Assembly: GCA_026954015.1 (NCBI GenBank)
Contig: JAIXLP010000027.1
Span: forward strand, 1 to 54,165
Origin: Burkholderiales bacterium
Lineage (GTDB): Bacteria > Pseudomonadota > Gammaproteobacteria > Burkholderiales > Burkholderiaceae_C
DNA length: 54,165 nucleotides
Reading direction: 5' to 3'
Position numbers and translations under genes: made by a program
Part shown: positions 1-9,900 of the stretch, piece by piece
Layout: every line of letters starts with the position of its first letter
How positions within the stretch are numbered: the first letter of the stretch is position 1
The notes under the pieces: model-generated
Seen by the model: only the letters and a program-made list of their open reading frames with translations
The model's database searches: none
Told to the model about the DNA's origin: nothing

Positions 1-763
1 GGGCATCGGCGCGGTACTGGCTCAGCGTGGCCAGCACCTCGGGGCTGCTGGTGGCGGTCTGCGGGTCGATGTTGGGGATGGGGCAGCGCACGCAGGGCTT
101 GACGGGGCGCAGCACCACGTCGCCCTCGGCGGTGGCGATGCGCAGCTCGGCGAGGTGGTCTTCGTCGTGCGCCTCGATTCCACCCAGCAGCAGGTTGGGC
201 CGCAGGCGCTCGATGCCGATGGCCGCGTGGCCGCCCGCGCCAAGGCGCGCGTTGAGCCCGCCGAGCGACGCCTCGCCGATCACGAGGAAGGGGTAGCCAT
301 CGACGAACTGGTTGACCGCCTGCACGCCGCCGGTCCAGGCCAGGTCCGACAGGCGCCGCTGCGCCGGGTCGAAACGCACCACGCGCAGGCCCGGCTGGCC
401 CAGGAACGCGCTGAACCAGTGCGCGGGCGCGTCGCCCACATCGATCGCCTGCAGCGTGTCGCGCCAGACGCGCACCTGCCTGTGCGCGCCGGGCGCGTCG
501 AGCGCAAGGCGCAGCGTGGCCATGCCGGGCGCGTCCAGCGCCACCCCGCCGCGCACGATGCGCGGGCGCACCAGCGCCATGCGCGGCCACTGGCGCTGGG
601 TGAGGAACACGCCATGCTCGTCCACCACCATCCAGGTGCGGTCCAGCGCGATCCCGGTGGGCGCGACCAGCGCCTCTTCGAGCGCCACCCCGGCGCAGGA
701 TTTGACGGGATAGACGAAGAGCCGCGCCACGTGAGCGCGGACATCGGGCAGGTCGGTGGACAT
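1..763 (-). CDS. MOSC domain protein with N-terminal beta barrel (3' end outside window)
   Basis: Reading the minus strand from the ATG at 763 gives about 254 residues with no stop before the window edge, so the C-terminus is missing. Near residue 16 the motif LFVYPVKSCAG opens the MOSC N-terminal beta-barrel domain. Later come RPNLLLGG and PCVRCPIPNID, the usual MOSC-domain signatures, including the cysteine that in this family contacts a sulfurated molybdenum cofactor. Relatives are YcbX and the eukaryotic mARC enzymes, which reduce N-hydroxylated substrates, often using a C-terminal or separate 2Fe-2S ferredoxin. Whether this copy carries such a ferredoxin domain cannot be seen. It is divergent from the monooxygenase gene at 858. 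Family assignment is firm; the substrate is unknown. Confidence 0.9.
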   Translation of the reverse strand, partial: MSTDLPDVRAHVARLFVYPVKSCAGVALEEALVAPTGIALDRTWMVVDEHGVFLTQRQWPRMALVRPRIVRGGVALDAPGMATLRLALDAPGAHRQVRVWRDTLQAIDVGDAPAHWFSAFLGQPGLRVVRFDPAQRRLSDLAWTGGVQAVNQFVDGYPFLVIGEASLGGLNARLGAGGHAAIGIERLRPNLLLGGIEAHDEDHLAELRIATAEGDVVLRPVKPCVRCPIPNIDPQTATSSPEVLATLSQYRADA

Positions 764-857
764 GAAGGGAGATGCGCCGGGTAAGGGCCGCAAAAGGCCG
801 TGCAAGACCCGTATTGTGGGCGCCGGGCGGCGGGCGTGCCCTCCTACAATCGGCGCC

Positions 858-1979
858 ATGGAACACGAGGCCGATGTGTGCATCCGCGGCGCGGGCGTGG
901 TGGGCCGCGCCTGCGCGCTGCTGCTGGCGCGCGCGGGCCTGCGCGTGGCGCTGGTGACGCCACCGGCAGGCGGCGAGGGCGCGGCGGACGTGCGCGCCTA
1001 TGCGCTCAACGCGGCGTCGCGCGACATGCTCGAATCGGTGCGCGCCTGGCCAGACGCGCAGCACGCCACGCCGGTCGAGCGCATGCAGGTCTGGGCCGAC
1101 GGCAACGGCGCGGTGCAGTTCGACGCCGCCCGCCAGCACGTTGCGGCGCTCGCGTGGATCGTCGACGTGCCCGCGCTGGAGCAGCGCCTGCAGGACGCGA
1201 TCGGCTTTCAGCCACTGGTGCGCTGCGTGACCGCCCCCGTGGCGGCGCCGCTCACCGTCGTCTGCGAGGGCCGGGCGAGCCGCACGCGGACCGAATTCGG
1301 CGTCGAATACGCCACCACGCCCTACGGGCAGGACGCAATCGCCACGCGCCTCGATTGCGAGCGCCCACATGGCGCGGTGGCGCGGCAATGGTTCGGCGCG
1401 GACGGTTCCATCCTGGCGTTGCTGCCACTTGGCGGCGCACAGGGGAACTCCGTGGCCGTGGTGTGGTCAGTCGCCCATGCGGACACGGCACACAAGCTCG
1501 GTTGCGACGACGCGGAATTCACCCTCGCCCTGCAGGAAGCCAGCCGTAGCGCGCTTGGAACGCTCACCGTGACCGCGCCCCGCGCCCACTGGCCGCTCGT
1601 GCAGGCCCGCGCAACCCACTGGCAGGGCCGCAGCGACGGCGCGGGCGCCTGGGTGCTCGCGGGCGATGCGGCGCACGCGGTGCACCCGCTCGCGGGGCAG
1701 GGGCTGAACCTCGGGCTGGCGGACGTGGCCGCGCTCGCGCGGCTGCTCGGGCAGCGCGCGCCGTGGCGGGCTGTATCGGACGCGCGGCTGCTGCGCCGCT
1801 ACGAGCGCGAGCGCAAGGCCGAGGTGCGCATCGCGGCGCTGGCGATGGACGGGCTGCAGCAGTGCCTGACGCGCTCCGACGCGCCGCTGATACCCCTGCG
1901 CAACCACGGCATGAACCTGTTCGACCGCTGCACCCCGCTCAAGACCTGGGTGGCGCGCCACGCCATGGGCGTGGCCTGA
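858..1979 (+). CDS. FAD-dependent monooxygenase, UbiH/VisC/Coq6 family
   Basis: A 373-residue flavoprotein hydroxylase. An N-terminal GAGVVG dinucleotide-binding motif lies near residue 11, a DVRAYAL segment follows, and the C-terminal half has the GDAAH and HPLAGQGLN motifs that bind the FAD ribityl chain in the ubiquinone-hydroxylase group. At 373 residues it is a typical UbiH-family size. Members hydroxylate the aromatic ring of ubiquinone intermediates; which position this one acts on cannot be told. The ATG at 858 is preferred over upstream starts because the FAD motif then sits at the N-terminus. A TACAAT -10-like box ends only 7 nt before that ATG. dsbC follows 44 nt downstream, so the two may be co-transcribed. 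Confidence 0.85.
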   Translation: MEHEADVCIRGAGVVGRACALLLARAGLRVALVTPPAGGEGAADVRAYALNAASRDMLESVRAWPDAQHATPVERMQVWADGNGAVQFDAARQHVAALAWIVDVPALEQRLQDAIGFQPLVRCVTAPVAAPLTVVCEGRASRTRTEFGVEYATTPYGQDAIATRLDCERPHGAVARQWFGADGSILALLPLGGAQGNSVAVVWSVAHADTAHKLGCDDAEFTLALQEASRSALGTLTVTAPRAHWPLVQARATHWQGRSDGAGAWVLAGDAAHAVHPLAGQGLNLGLADVAALARLLGQRAPWRAVSDARLLRRYERERKAEVRIAALAMDGLQQCLTRSDAPLIPLRNHGMNLFDRCTPLKTWVARHAMGVA

Positions 1980-2023
1980 CCCCTTTTACCCTGCGCGGGG
2001 CAACCCGCCCCACCGTGGACCCC

Positions 2024-2749
2024 ATGAAAACCCTGACCCGACCCCTTCCCCTCCTGCTCGCGGCGCTGCTGCTCGGCAGCCCCGCCGCGCAGGCACAGGA
2101 CGCGCAAATCCGCAAGACGCTGGCCGAGCGCATTCCGCAACTGGCGCAGATCGACGAGGTGCGCGCGACGCCAATGAAGGGGTTGTACGAAATCCGCATC
2201 GGCACCGACGTGTACTACACCGACGCCCAGGGCAACTACCTGATCCAGGGCGAGCTGATCGACACCAAGGCGCGGCGCAACCTCACCGAAGACCGCGTCA
2301 ACAAGCTGAGCGCGATCGACTACAAGAGCCTGCCGTTCAAGGACGCCTTCACCGTGGTGCACGGCAAGGGCGAGCGCCAGATCGTCATCTTCGAAGACCC
2401 GAACTGCGGCTACTGCAAGCGCTTCGAGCGCGACATGCAGAAGGTGGACAACGTCACGATGCACGTCTTCCTCTACCCCATCCTGAGCCCCGATTCGGCC
2501 GAAAAGTCACGCAACATCTGGTGCGCCAGGGAGCCCGCCTCCGCCTGGCAGGACCACATGCTGCGCGACGTCACGCCGCAGCAGGCAAGCTGCGACGTGG
2601 CCGCGCTCGAGCGCAACCTGGCGCTGGGGCGCAAGCACAAGATCACCGGCACGCCCACGCTGATCTTCCCCGACGGCACGCGCGTGCCGGGCGCGATCTC
2701 CTCGCAGGAAGTCGAGCGGCGCCTGGCGCAGGCCGGCAACGGCAAGTAA
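2024..2749 (+). CDS. dsbC: Thiol:disulfide interchange protein DsbC
   Basis: A periplasmic disulfide isomerase of 241 residues. A Sec signal peptide ends near AQA at residue 24, followed by a short dimerisation region and a thioredoxin-fold catalytic domain. The active site is CGYC in EDPNCGYCKRF, and the cis-proline loop is seen as GTPT. A second cysteine pair (in NIWCAREP and QASCDV) matches the structural disulfide of E. coli DsbC. DsbC rearranges wrong disulfides in secreted proteins and is kept reduced by DsbD, which is not in this window. The gene follows the UbiH-type monooxygenase and precedes the M61 peptidase by 6 nt, suggesting co-transcription. Confidence 0.93.
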   Translation: MKTLTRPLPLLLAALLLGSPAAQAQDAQIRKTLAERIPQLAQIDEVRATPMKGLYEIRIGTDVYYTDAQGNYLIQGELIDTKARRNLTEDRVNKLSAIDYKSLPFKDAFTVVHGKGERQIVIFEDPNCGYCKRFERDMQKVDNVTMHVFLYPILSPDSAEKSRNIWCAREPASAWQDHMLRDVTPQQASCDVAALERNLALGRKHKITGTPTLIFPDGTRVPGAISSQEVERRLAQAGNGK

Positions 2750-2755
2750 GGCCCG

Positions 2756-4513
2756 ATGCCTGCCCCCCGCGCCGCGGCCGTCCACCTGCGCGTGGAACTG
2801 CCCGCGCCGCAGACCCACCGCTACCACGTCACGCTGACCATCGCGCGCCCCGCGGCGCGCCAGACGCTGTCGCTGCCGGTGTGGATCCCGGGCAGCTACC
2901 TGGTGCGCGAATTCGCGCGCAACCTGCTGCCGCTGCGCGCCGAGCAGGGTGGCAAGGCGGTGGCACTCACGCAGCTCGACAAAAGCACCTGGCGCGCCGC
3001 CTGCACGCCGGGGCAGCCGCTCACGCTGCGCTACGCGGTGGTGGCCAGCGACCGCTCGGTGCGCACCGCGTGGCTGGACGCGACCCGCGGGTTCTTCAAC
3101 GCCACCAGCGTTTGCCTGCGCGTGCACGGCCAGGAAGACGCGGAGCACGTGCTGCAGGTGGCGCGCCCGGCAGCGCACGCAAACTGGCGCCTCGCCACCG
3201 CGCTCGCGCCCTTGAAGGCGGCGCCCCACGGCTTTGGCAGCTACCGCGCCGCAAGCTACGACGAACTTGCCGACAGCCCGGTCGAGATGGGCGCGTTCAC
3301 GAGCCTGCACCTTGACGCCTGCGGCACGCCGCACCGGCTCGTCGTGAGCGGCGCGCCGCCCTCGTTCGACCACGCGCGGCTGGTGCGCGACGTGCAGCGC
3401 ATCTGCGAGACCGCCATCCGCTTCTGGAGCCCCGAGGGCCGCGCGCCGTTCGCCCACTACACCTTCTTGCTCAACGCCGTCGACGCCGGTTACGGCGGGC
3501 TCGAGCACCGCGCCAGCACCGCGCTGATCTGCGACCGCCGCGACCTGCCGCGCACCGGCGAGGCCCGCCCGCCCGAGGGCTACACCACGCTGCTGGGCCT
3601 GTTCAGCCACGAGTACTTCCACGCATGGAACGTCAAGCGCATGCGCCCCAAAGCGCTCGCGCGCTACGACTACGCGCGCGAAAACTACACCGAGCTGCTC
3701 TGGTTCTTCGAAGGCTTCACCAGTTACTACGACGATCTGCTGCTGCGCCGCGCGGGCCTGATCGACCACGCCGCCTACCTCAAGCGGCTGGCCAAGACCA
3801 TCAACCAGGTGCTGCAGACGCCGGGGCGCGCCGTGCAAAGCGTCGCGCAGGCGAGCTTCGACGCCTGGATACGCTACTACCGCCCGGACGAAAACACCGC
3901 CAACACCACGGTGAGCTACTACACCAAGGGCGCGCTCGTGGCGCTGTGCCTCGACCTGTCGCTGCGGCGCGCGGGCCGCTGCACGCTGGACGACGTGATG
4001 CGCGCGCTCTGGCACGCGAGCGGCGGCGGTCCAATCGCAGAGGCGCACGTGCGCCGCGCGCTGCGCCGCTGCTCGGGCCGCGCCTGGAATGCCGAGTTCG
4101 ATGCGTGGGTGCACGGCACCGGCGACCTGCCACTGGGCGAGCTGCTTGCGGCGCACGGCATCACGCTCAAGACCGAGACCGCGCAGATGGCTCAGCGCCT
4201 GGGCCTGCGCGTGCAGGAAACAGGCAGCGTGCAGATCAAGACCGTGCTGGCCGACGGCGCCGCGGCGCGCGCCGGCATGATGGCGGGCGACGAATGGCTG
4301 GGCGTGGAGGCCGCGGGCGCGGGCTGGCGGCTCAAGCGCCTGGACGACCTGCCGCTTTACGCGGGCGCGCAGCCCGATGTGGTGGCGCTGGTGGCGCGCG
4401 ACGCGCGGCTGCTGCGCCTGCCGCTCGCCATCCCGGCAGCGGGCGGGTGTGGCGACACCGTGGCGCTCAGCGTGGCGGACACCGCGCTGGCGGCGCGCTG
4501 GCTGGGCGCGTAG
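2756..4513 (+). CDS. M61 family metallopeptidase with PDZ domain
   Basis: A 585-residue protein of the M61 (glycyl aminopeptidase-like) family. The order is an N-terminal beta domain, then the gluzincin-like catalytic domain with zinc motif HEYFH (residues 285-289, followed by AWNVKRMRP), then a C-terminal PDZ domain around residues 470-560. The [19 protein letters not shown] segment is a conserved M61 landmark. No signal peptide is apparent with the ATG at 2756, so the protein may be cytoplasmic. It starts 6 nt after dsbC. Family membership is clear; substrate specificity is not known. Confidence 0.9.
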   Translation: MPAPRAAAVHLRVELPAPQTHRYHVTLTIARPAARQTLSLPVWIPGSYLVREFARNLLPLRAEQGGKAVALTQLDKSTWRAACTPGQPLTLRYAVVASDRSVRTAWLDATRGFFNATSVCLRVHGQEDAEHVLQVARPAAHANWRLATALAPLKAAPHGFGSYRAASYDELADSPVEMGAFTSLHLDACGTPHRLVVSGAPPSFDHARLVRDVQRICETAIRFWSPEGRAPFAHYTFLLNAVDAGYGGLEHRASTALICDRRDLPRTGEARPPEGYTTLLGLFSHEYFHAWNVKRMRPKALARYDYARENYTELLWFFEGFTSYYDDLLLRRAGLIDHAAYLKRLAKTINQVLQTPGRAVQSVAQASFDAWIRYYRPDENTANTTVSYYTKGALVALCLDLSLRRAGRCTLDDVMRALWHASGGGPIAEAHVRRALRRCSGRAWNAEFDAWVHGTGDLPLGELLAAHGITLKTETAQMAQRLGLRVQETGSVQIKTVLADGAAARAGMMAGDEWLGVEAAGAGWRLKRLDDLPLYAGAQPDVVALVARDARLLRLPLAIPAAGGCGDTVALSVADTALAARWLGA

Positions 4514-4574
4514 AGCCGCACGCACCGGATCGGTATATTCGGTGCTTTCGACCAACGACACACAGGAGCACCCC

Positions 4575-5354
4575 GTGGCCTACGAATGCATCACCGTCCG
4601 CACCGAGGCGGACCGCGTCGGCATCATCCAGTTGAACCGTCCCAAGCAGCTCAACGCGCTCAACGACCAGCTCATGAACGAGCTCGGCGACGCGCTGCAG
4701 ACCTACGACGCCGACGAGCGCATAGGCTGCATCGTCCTCACCGGCAGCGAGAAGGCCTTCGCCGCGGGCGCCGACATCGGCATGATGGCCAGCTACAGCT
4801 TCGCGGACGTCTACAAGGGCGACTACATCACGCGCAACTGGGAGCGCATCCGCGGCATCCGCAAGCCCGTGATCGCCGCGGTGAGCGGCTACGCGCTCGG
4901 CGGCGGCTGCGAGCTGGCGATGATGTGCGATTTCATCATCGCGGCCGACAACGCCAGGTTCGGCCAGCCCGAAATCAAGCTGGGCGTGATCCCCGGCGCC
5001 GGCGGCACCCAGCGCCTGCCGCGCGCCGTCGGCAAAGCCAAGGCCATGGACATGGCGCTCACCGCGCGCATGATGGACGCGCAGGAAGCCGAACGCGCGG
5101 GCCTCGTGAGCCGCATCGTGCCGCTGGACAAGCTCATGGAAGAAGCCCTGGGCGCGGCGCTCACGATCTGCGGCTTCTCGCAGATCGCGGTGATGGCGGC
5201 CAAGGAGTCGGTCAACCGCGCGTTCGAGGGCGGATTGAGCGACGGCGTGATGTTCGAGCGGCGGCTCTTTCACGCGCTTTTCGCCACCAAGGACCAGAAG
5301 GAAGGCATGGACGCGTTCGTGCACAAACGCGCCGCCAAATTCACCAACGAATAG
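4575..5354 (+). CDS. Enoyl-CoA hydratase (crotonase family)
   Basis: A 259-residue crotonase. It hydrates trans-2-enoyl-CoA to 3-hydroxyacyl-CoA in beta-oxidation or in the lower phenylacetate pathway (PaaF-like role). The oxyanion-hole segments [10 protein letters not shown] and [15 protein letters not shown] are present, and both catalytic glutamates are visible (GGCELA and [17 protein letters not shown]). The start is GTG, chosen because AGGAG lies 7 nt upstream and homologues begin at this MAYE-type N-terminus. Paralogue paaG lies 26 kb away. paaF is absent from the paa cluster, so this gene could supply that step, but that is inference. Confidence 0.88.
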   Translation: MAYECITVRTEADRVGIIQLNRPKQLNALNDQLMNELGDALQTYDADERIGCIVLTGSEKAFAAGADIGMMASYSFADVYKGDYITRNWERIRGIRKPVIAAVSGYALGGGCELAMMCDFIIAADNARFGQPEIKLGVIPGAGGTQRLPRAVGKAKAMDMALTARMMDAQEAERAGLVSRIVPLDKLMEEALGAALTICGFSQIAVMAAKESVNRAFEGGLSDGVMFERRLFHALFATKDQKEGMDAFVHKRAAKFTNE

Positions 5355-5394
5355 GCCCGGCGCGCCCCGGCAATCGGCTAGAATGCGCGCCTTC

Positions 5395-5471
5395 GGTGGT
5401 ATAGCTCAGTTGGTTAGAGCGCAGCATTCATAATGCTGATGTCCCAGGTTCAAGTCCCGGTACCACCACCA
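5395..5471 (+). tRNA. tRNA-Met (anticodon CAT, elongator type)
   Basis: A 77-nt cloverleaf with encoded CCA end. The acceptor GGTGGTA pairs with TACCACC, the anticodon stem CAGCA/TGCTG closes a 7-nt loop with CAT at 5429-5431, and the T arm contains GGTTCAAGTCC. The first acceptor base pair is G-C, unlike initiator tRNA-fMet. tRNA-Ile2 also has a CAT anticodon, so a lysidine-modified isoleucine tRNA is the alternative, but the acceptor and T-arm sequence look like elongator Met. A TAGAAT -10-like box lies 10 nt upstream (5379-5384). Confidence 0.92.
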
Positions 5472-5476
5472 GACAA

Positions 5477-5504
5477 AAAAGCCCGGAAGTCTCCGGGCTT
5501 TTCT
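5477..5504. terminator. Rho-independent terminator after tRNA-Met, probably bidirectional
   Basis: AAAAGCCCGGA and TCCGGGCTTTT form an 11-bp stem around the 4-nt loop AGTC, with A-rich and T-rich flanks on both sides. It stops the tRNA transcript on the plus strand and can also stop the converging nnrS transcript, which ends at 5527. Confidence 0.9.
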
Positions 5505-5526
5505 GTTTTCTGCTTCGTGACCAAGG

Positions 5527-6807
5527 TCAACCAGGGTGGCCGTCGATGCGCACGCGGCCCCACCAGCCCAGCAACCTGAGCCCCCAGACGGCCACGACGA
5601 AGAGCCACAGCACGCCCGCGACCGCAAGCAGGCTGGAAGAGGCCGCGATCGGCAGCGCCGCCACCACGCGCACCACGGCGGTGGCCTGCAGCAGCAGGAA
5701 CAGCCCCCAGACCAGCGCCCCCGCCTCGAGTGGGCGGCCACTGTGCCCCGCCGCCACGCGCGAGACCATCGCGAGGATGAGCGAGCCCAGGCACCCCATG
5801 GTGAACGCATGCAGCGCGCCCAGATGCCAGACCGGCGCCTGCGCCACGGCGCTCCACCAGTCGGTGGCGCCCGCGATCAGGTTCGCCAGGCCTAGCCAGA
5901 GAAAGCCGATGTGCAGCATGCCCAGCAGCGGAATCCTGAGCGCGGGGATCAACCCCCAGCGCACCACGAGCCAGATCAGCAGCAAGCCGATGACCCCTTC
6001 GAACGCCCCACGCGCCCAGAGTCCGGCCGCGGCCGCTTCCGGCGCCCAGGGCACCATCGACAGCCAGACGAAGACCGCCTGCGCGCCCACGGCCACCGCG
6101 AGCAGCGCCATCACCCAGCCGGGCCGCCACGCCTCCACGCCGGGAATCTTGCCGTGGGTGAAGAACGGAATCATGCGGTGCGCCACCGTCATGAACACCA
6201 CGCCAATGAAGCCCCAGAGCCCCGTCAGCACCCAGGCGCGCGCGAGGTCGTAGCGCCCGAGCGCAGTTGAAATGCCCACGGCGCCCACGCTCACGCAGCC
6301 CACGGCGAACGCGGCGCGCGCCATCTTGCCGTGCATCTGGTTGGGCGCGGTGCTCGCGCGCACCAGGCCCGCGTACAGCAGCGACATCCACACCAGGCCC
6401 ACCCATGCGAGCGCCAGCCCGACGAGGCCAAGCGCCTGGCTTGCCAGCCCGCCCAGCAGCCAGATGAGCCAGCCCACGCCCTGCAGGATCAACGGCGTCT
6501 GGATCTGCCGCACCGTCAGGGGCTCCACATTGAGCCACTTCGGCCCCGCGGTGAACAGGAAGCCCGAAAAGAACAGCGGCATGAAGCCGAAGCTCATGAG
6601 CGCCGCGTGCGTCAAAAATGGCGGCGTGCCGTTGGGCAGGCCAAGCGCGCCCGTCGAACGGTCGATCTGCACCAGCGCCCACCACAAGCTGGCCGCAAGG
6701 AGCAGCACGGTGGCGAGGGCAAACCCGAGCCGGTGCGGTGCCAGCGTGACATAGCGCAGGCGCCAGTGCGGGTCGAGCGCGGGCGCGGAACCGGTGGCGC
6801 CGCTCAT
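5527..6807 (-). CDS. nnrS: NnrS family membrane protein
   Basis: A 426-residue integral membrane protein with about 12 hydrophobic helices. Family features include HAALMSFGFMPLFFSGF near the first helices, TVAHRMIPFF, and HLGALHAFTMGCLGSLILAM with conserved histidines. NnrS proteins are heme- and copper-containing proteins tied to the response to nitric oxide and denitrification intermediates. The conserved histidines are candidate metal ligands (inference). No nitrite or NO reductase gene lies in this window. It is downstream of the ribonucleotide reductase gene on the same strand, with a 119-nt gap. Confidence 0.9.
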   Translation of the reverse strand: MSGATGSAPALDPHWRLRYVTLAPHRLGFALATVLLLAASLWWALVQIDRSTGALGLPNGTPPFLTHAALMSFGFMPLFFSGFLFTAGPKWLNVEPLTVRQIQTPLILQGVGWLIWLLGGLASQALGLVGLALAWVGLVWMSLLYAGLVRASTAPNQMHGKMARAAFAVGCVSVGAVGISTALGRYDLARAWVLTGLWGFIGVVFMTVAHRMIPFFTHGKIPGVEAWRPGWVMALLAVAVGAQAVFVWLSMVPWAPEAAAAGLWARGAFEGVIGLLLIWLVVRWGLIPALRIPLLGMLHIGFLWLGLANLIAGATDWWSAVAQAPVWHLGALHAFTMGCLGSLILAMVSRVAAGHSGRPLEAGALVWGLFLLLQATAVVRVVAALPIAASSSLLAVAGVLWLFVVAVWGLRLLGWWGRVRIDGHPG

Positions 6808-6883
6808 CGCGCCACCCGCAAGGTACTGAACATCATGGAAAAATCAACCACAGCCGTAATGGCCCGACGATAGCGCACCCGGA

Positions 6884-6908
6884 GCGCCCCCATGCGAATC
6901 AGGGGCGC
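6884..6908. terminator. Weak hairpin between nrdJ and nnrS
   Basis: GCGCCCC and GGGGCGC form a 7-bp stem with an 11-nt loop, 19 nt past the nrdJ stop. No T-tract follows, so this is at best an attenuating or RNA-stabilising hairpin. Confidence 0.3.
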
Positions 6909-6926
6909 AGGAACGGTCTCAACCGG

Positions 6927-9900
6927 TCAACCGCAGGAGCCGAGCGCGCCGCACTGCGTGCAGTAGTCGCACCCGTCCTTGCGGATCACCGCGTGCGCGC
7001 CGCACTCCCAGCATTTCTTGCCCGACATCGCGGGCGGCAGGCCGCGCGGCGCCTCGGCCTCTTCGAGCGGCAGCTCCTGCTGGCGCGGCGTGCCCGCGCG
7101 CCGCGCGAGGATGCTCTGCACCGCGTAGGCGAGCGCCGCCACCTCGGAGTCGTGCCACAGCGGCACCAGCGTGCCGTCCACCTTGGCGTAGGTGCCCAGG
7201 CGCACCGGGCCGCGGTCCCACGCCACCTTGCGCATGTCCGACAGCGCGCGCTCCAGAAAGCCGCCGCGCGCGGCCAGCGACAGCAGGCGCATGCTCGACG
7301 TGATCCACTGCTGCGACTCACCGCTCTGCCCCACGGGCATGAAGAATTCGATCGCGCGATCCACCGTGCCGCCGTGGCCATCCTGGACCGGCAGGAACGA
7401 GACGATGAGGTAGAGCGTCTTGTGGCCCTCCTGCGTCCAGTACTCGACCTTCTCGGCCACCGCCGCGAGCTCGCCCTTGGGGCGGCTTTCGATCACGGTG
7501 CGCATCGGATCGGCGGGCGCAGGCGGCGGCTCCTGCGCCTTGGTCGGCTCCTTCGCCGGCACCTGCAGCACCGCGCCCAGGATGTCGTTGGGCCGGTAGG
7601 TGGCCAGGCCCTTGAGTCCCGAATGCCAGGCCTGCAGGTACAGGTGCTTGAAGTCGTCGTAGGGGTAATCGGCCGGGATGTTGACCGTCTTGGAGATGGC
7701 GGTGTCGATGTAGGGCTGCACCGCCTCCATCATGGCCACATGGTCGGCGGCGGACATTTCCAGCGCGTTGACGAAGTAGTCGGGCAACTGGTTCACGTCG
7801 CCGCCCAGTGTCTTGTACAGGCGCCAGGCGTAGTCCTCCACCACGTACTCGCTCATCGTGCCATCGCCCTCGCGCTTCCTGCGCGTGTAGGTCCAGGAAA
7901 ACGGCGGCTCGATGCCGTTGGACGCGTTGTCGGCGAACGCCAGGCTCACCGTGCCGGTGGGCGCGATCGAGAGCAGATGGCTGTTGCGGATGCCATGCGC
8001 GCGGATGCCCTGCTGGATGTCGGCGGGCAGACGGCTGGCGAAGGTGCCCTTGGCGAGATAACCATCGGCATCGAACTTCGGGAACGCACCCTTTTCCTGC
8101 GCCAGCGCGATAGAGGCGCGGTAGGCGCTGTCACGCATGCACTCGGCGATGCGCACCGCCATGTCGCGCCCCTCCTGGCGGTCGTAGCGCAGCCCGAGCA
8201 TGGCCAGCGTGTTGCCCATGCCGGTGAACCCCACGCCGATGCGCCGCTTGGCCGCGGCCTCGGCACGCTGCTGCTCCAAAGGCCAGAAGGTCACGTCCAG
8301 CACGTTGTCCAGCGCCCGCACCTGCGTGGCCACGACCTGCGCGAAGCGCTCGAAATCGAAGCCCGCCTCGCCCGAGAAGCCGAAGGGATGACGCACGAAG
8401 CGCGTGAGGATGATGGGCCCGAGGTCGCAGCAGCCGTAGGAGGGCAAGGGCTGCTCGCCGCAGTTGTGGGCATGCAGGCCGTTGGCGTCGAACGCATGGC
8501 AGTCGGCCACGGTCACGTCGTAAACCGTTTCTTCACCATCGGGGCGCAGGCTCTCGACCGTGGCGACGAAGCGCTCGCGGTTCAGGCGGCGGCGGTAGTT
8601 CGCCAGCAGCTCGTGCAGGCGCGCGCTTTTATCGGCATCGGCCAGGCCGATGCGCTCGGCAAACACCGCGAGGTTGTCGCCGCTGATGATCAGCTCATGC
8701 TGTGCCCGCGTGGCGTAGTCGTGCCAACCGCCGTGCCCATCGGGCAGCGCACGCACCGCCGCGAGGCGACGGTTTTCATGCACGGTGCTCGCCACGCCCA
8801 GACGCAGCAGCATGCGCTGCACGCGGTGCAGCGCATCCGCGTCGCTTTGCGCCAGGCGCAGGCTCACGCCCTGGTCCTGGCTGCCCTGCACGCTGCCGTC
8901 GGCATCGAACAGGCCGCGCAGCAGCCCGATCGCGAAATCGGAGCTGGCGCGCTCCATCTGCGGCGTGATGGTCTTGTGGCCCACGGCCATGCCCATGCCG
9001 AAGGCCAGGTCGCGCAGCGCGCTGCTGGCCAGGCGCGCCTCGCCCGGGCCGGCGATCGGCTTCTGGAACCCCTGGTAATCCGCTCGGTGCGGCAGTGTGG
9101 CCGCCGCGGTCTCGGCGGCGCGCATGATGGCCGCGCCGCCACTGCGCGCCGGCACCGCTGTCTCGCTGCCGACCGCGCGCAATTCAGGCGCCCAGACACT
9201 GAGCACGGCCTTGTCCGCCTTCAGCGTGCCATCGCCCACCAGCAGGCCGAGCAGATAGCCCTCGGCCTCGCTGCCCACGCCTTCCCAGCCACCCAGCGCC
9301 CGGTGATTGCCCAGCAGGACTTCGTCGCCCGCCTGCAGCTGGGCGGCTTCCACCCACTCGGTGGCCAGCGTGCAGCGGGTCTTGCGCGCCACGCGGCGCA
9401 GGCGGTGGTTGCCCGTCAGGCGCAGCTCGTGGCCCTCCCGGGTGCGCAGGCGCAGCACGGGTTTGGTGCCGGTGGCGTAGAAGCCAGCACTTTCGGTGCG
9501 GTAGGCACGACCATCGACGATGGCGGCAAACGGCTTGCCGACAAGGTCGCCCACCTGCGCCGGACCCTCCTCGGTCAACACCCAGGTATCGGCTGTCACG
9601 CAGGGGTTCGTGGCATCGATGCGCTCGGTGTAGCGCAGGTTGTTGTCGGTGTTGATGTGGTCCAGGAACAGGATGCCCGGCTCGGCGAAGTCGTAGGCCG
9701 ACCGCATGATCGTGTCCCAGAGCTCGCGCGCAGGCAGCGTCTTGTAGACCCACTGGCCATCGGCGCGCTGGCGGGCGCCCGCGGCGACCGCCTCCGCGCT
9801 CGGGCGCGCCTTGTGCACGAGCTCCCACGTGCCGTCCTGCTCCACCGCCTGCATGAAGGCGTCGGGTACGCCGACCGAGACGTTGAAGTTGTTCCAGCGC

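Noticed and set aside
2507..4561. Long minus-strand open frame opposite dsbC and the M61 peptidase
   Set aside because: Low-complexity Ala/Arg/Val composition typical of antisense GC-rich frames, with no motifs.
6808..6926. FNR/NNR-type site upstream of nnrS
   Set aside because: A TTGAT half is present on the minus strand near 6850, but the second half-site is not at the required spacing.
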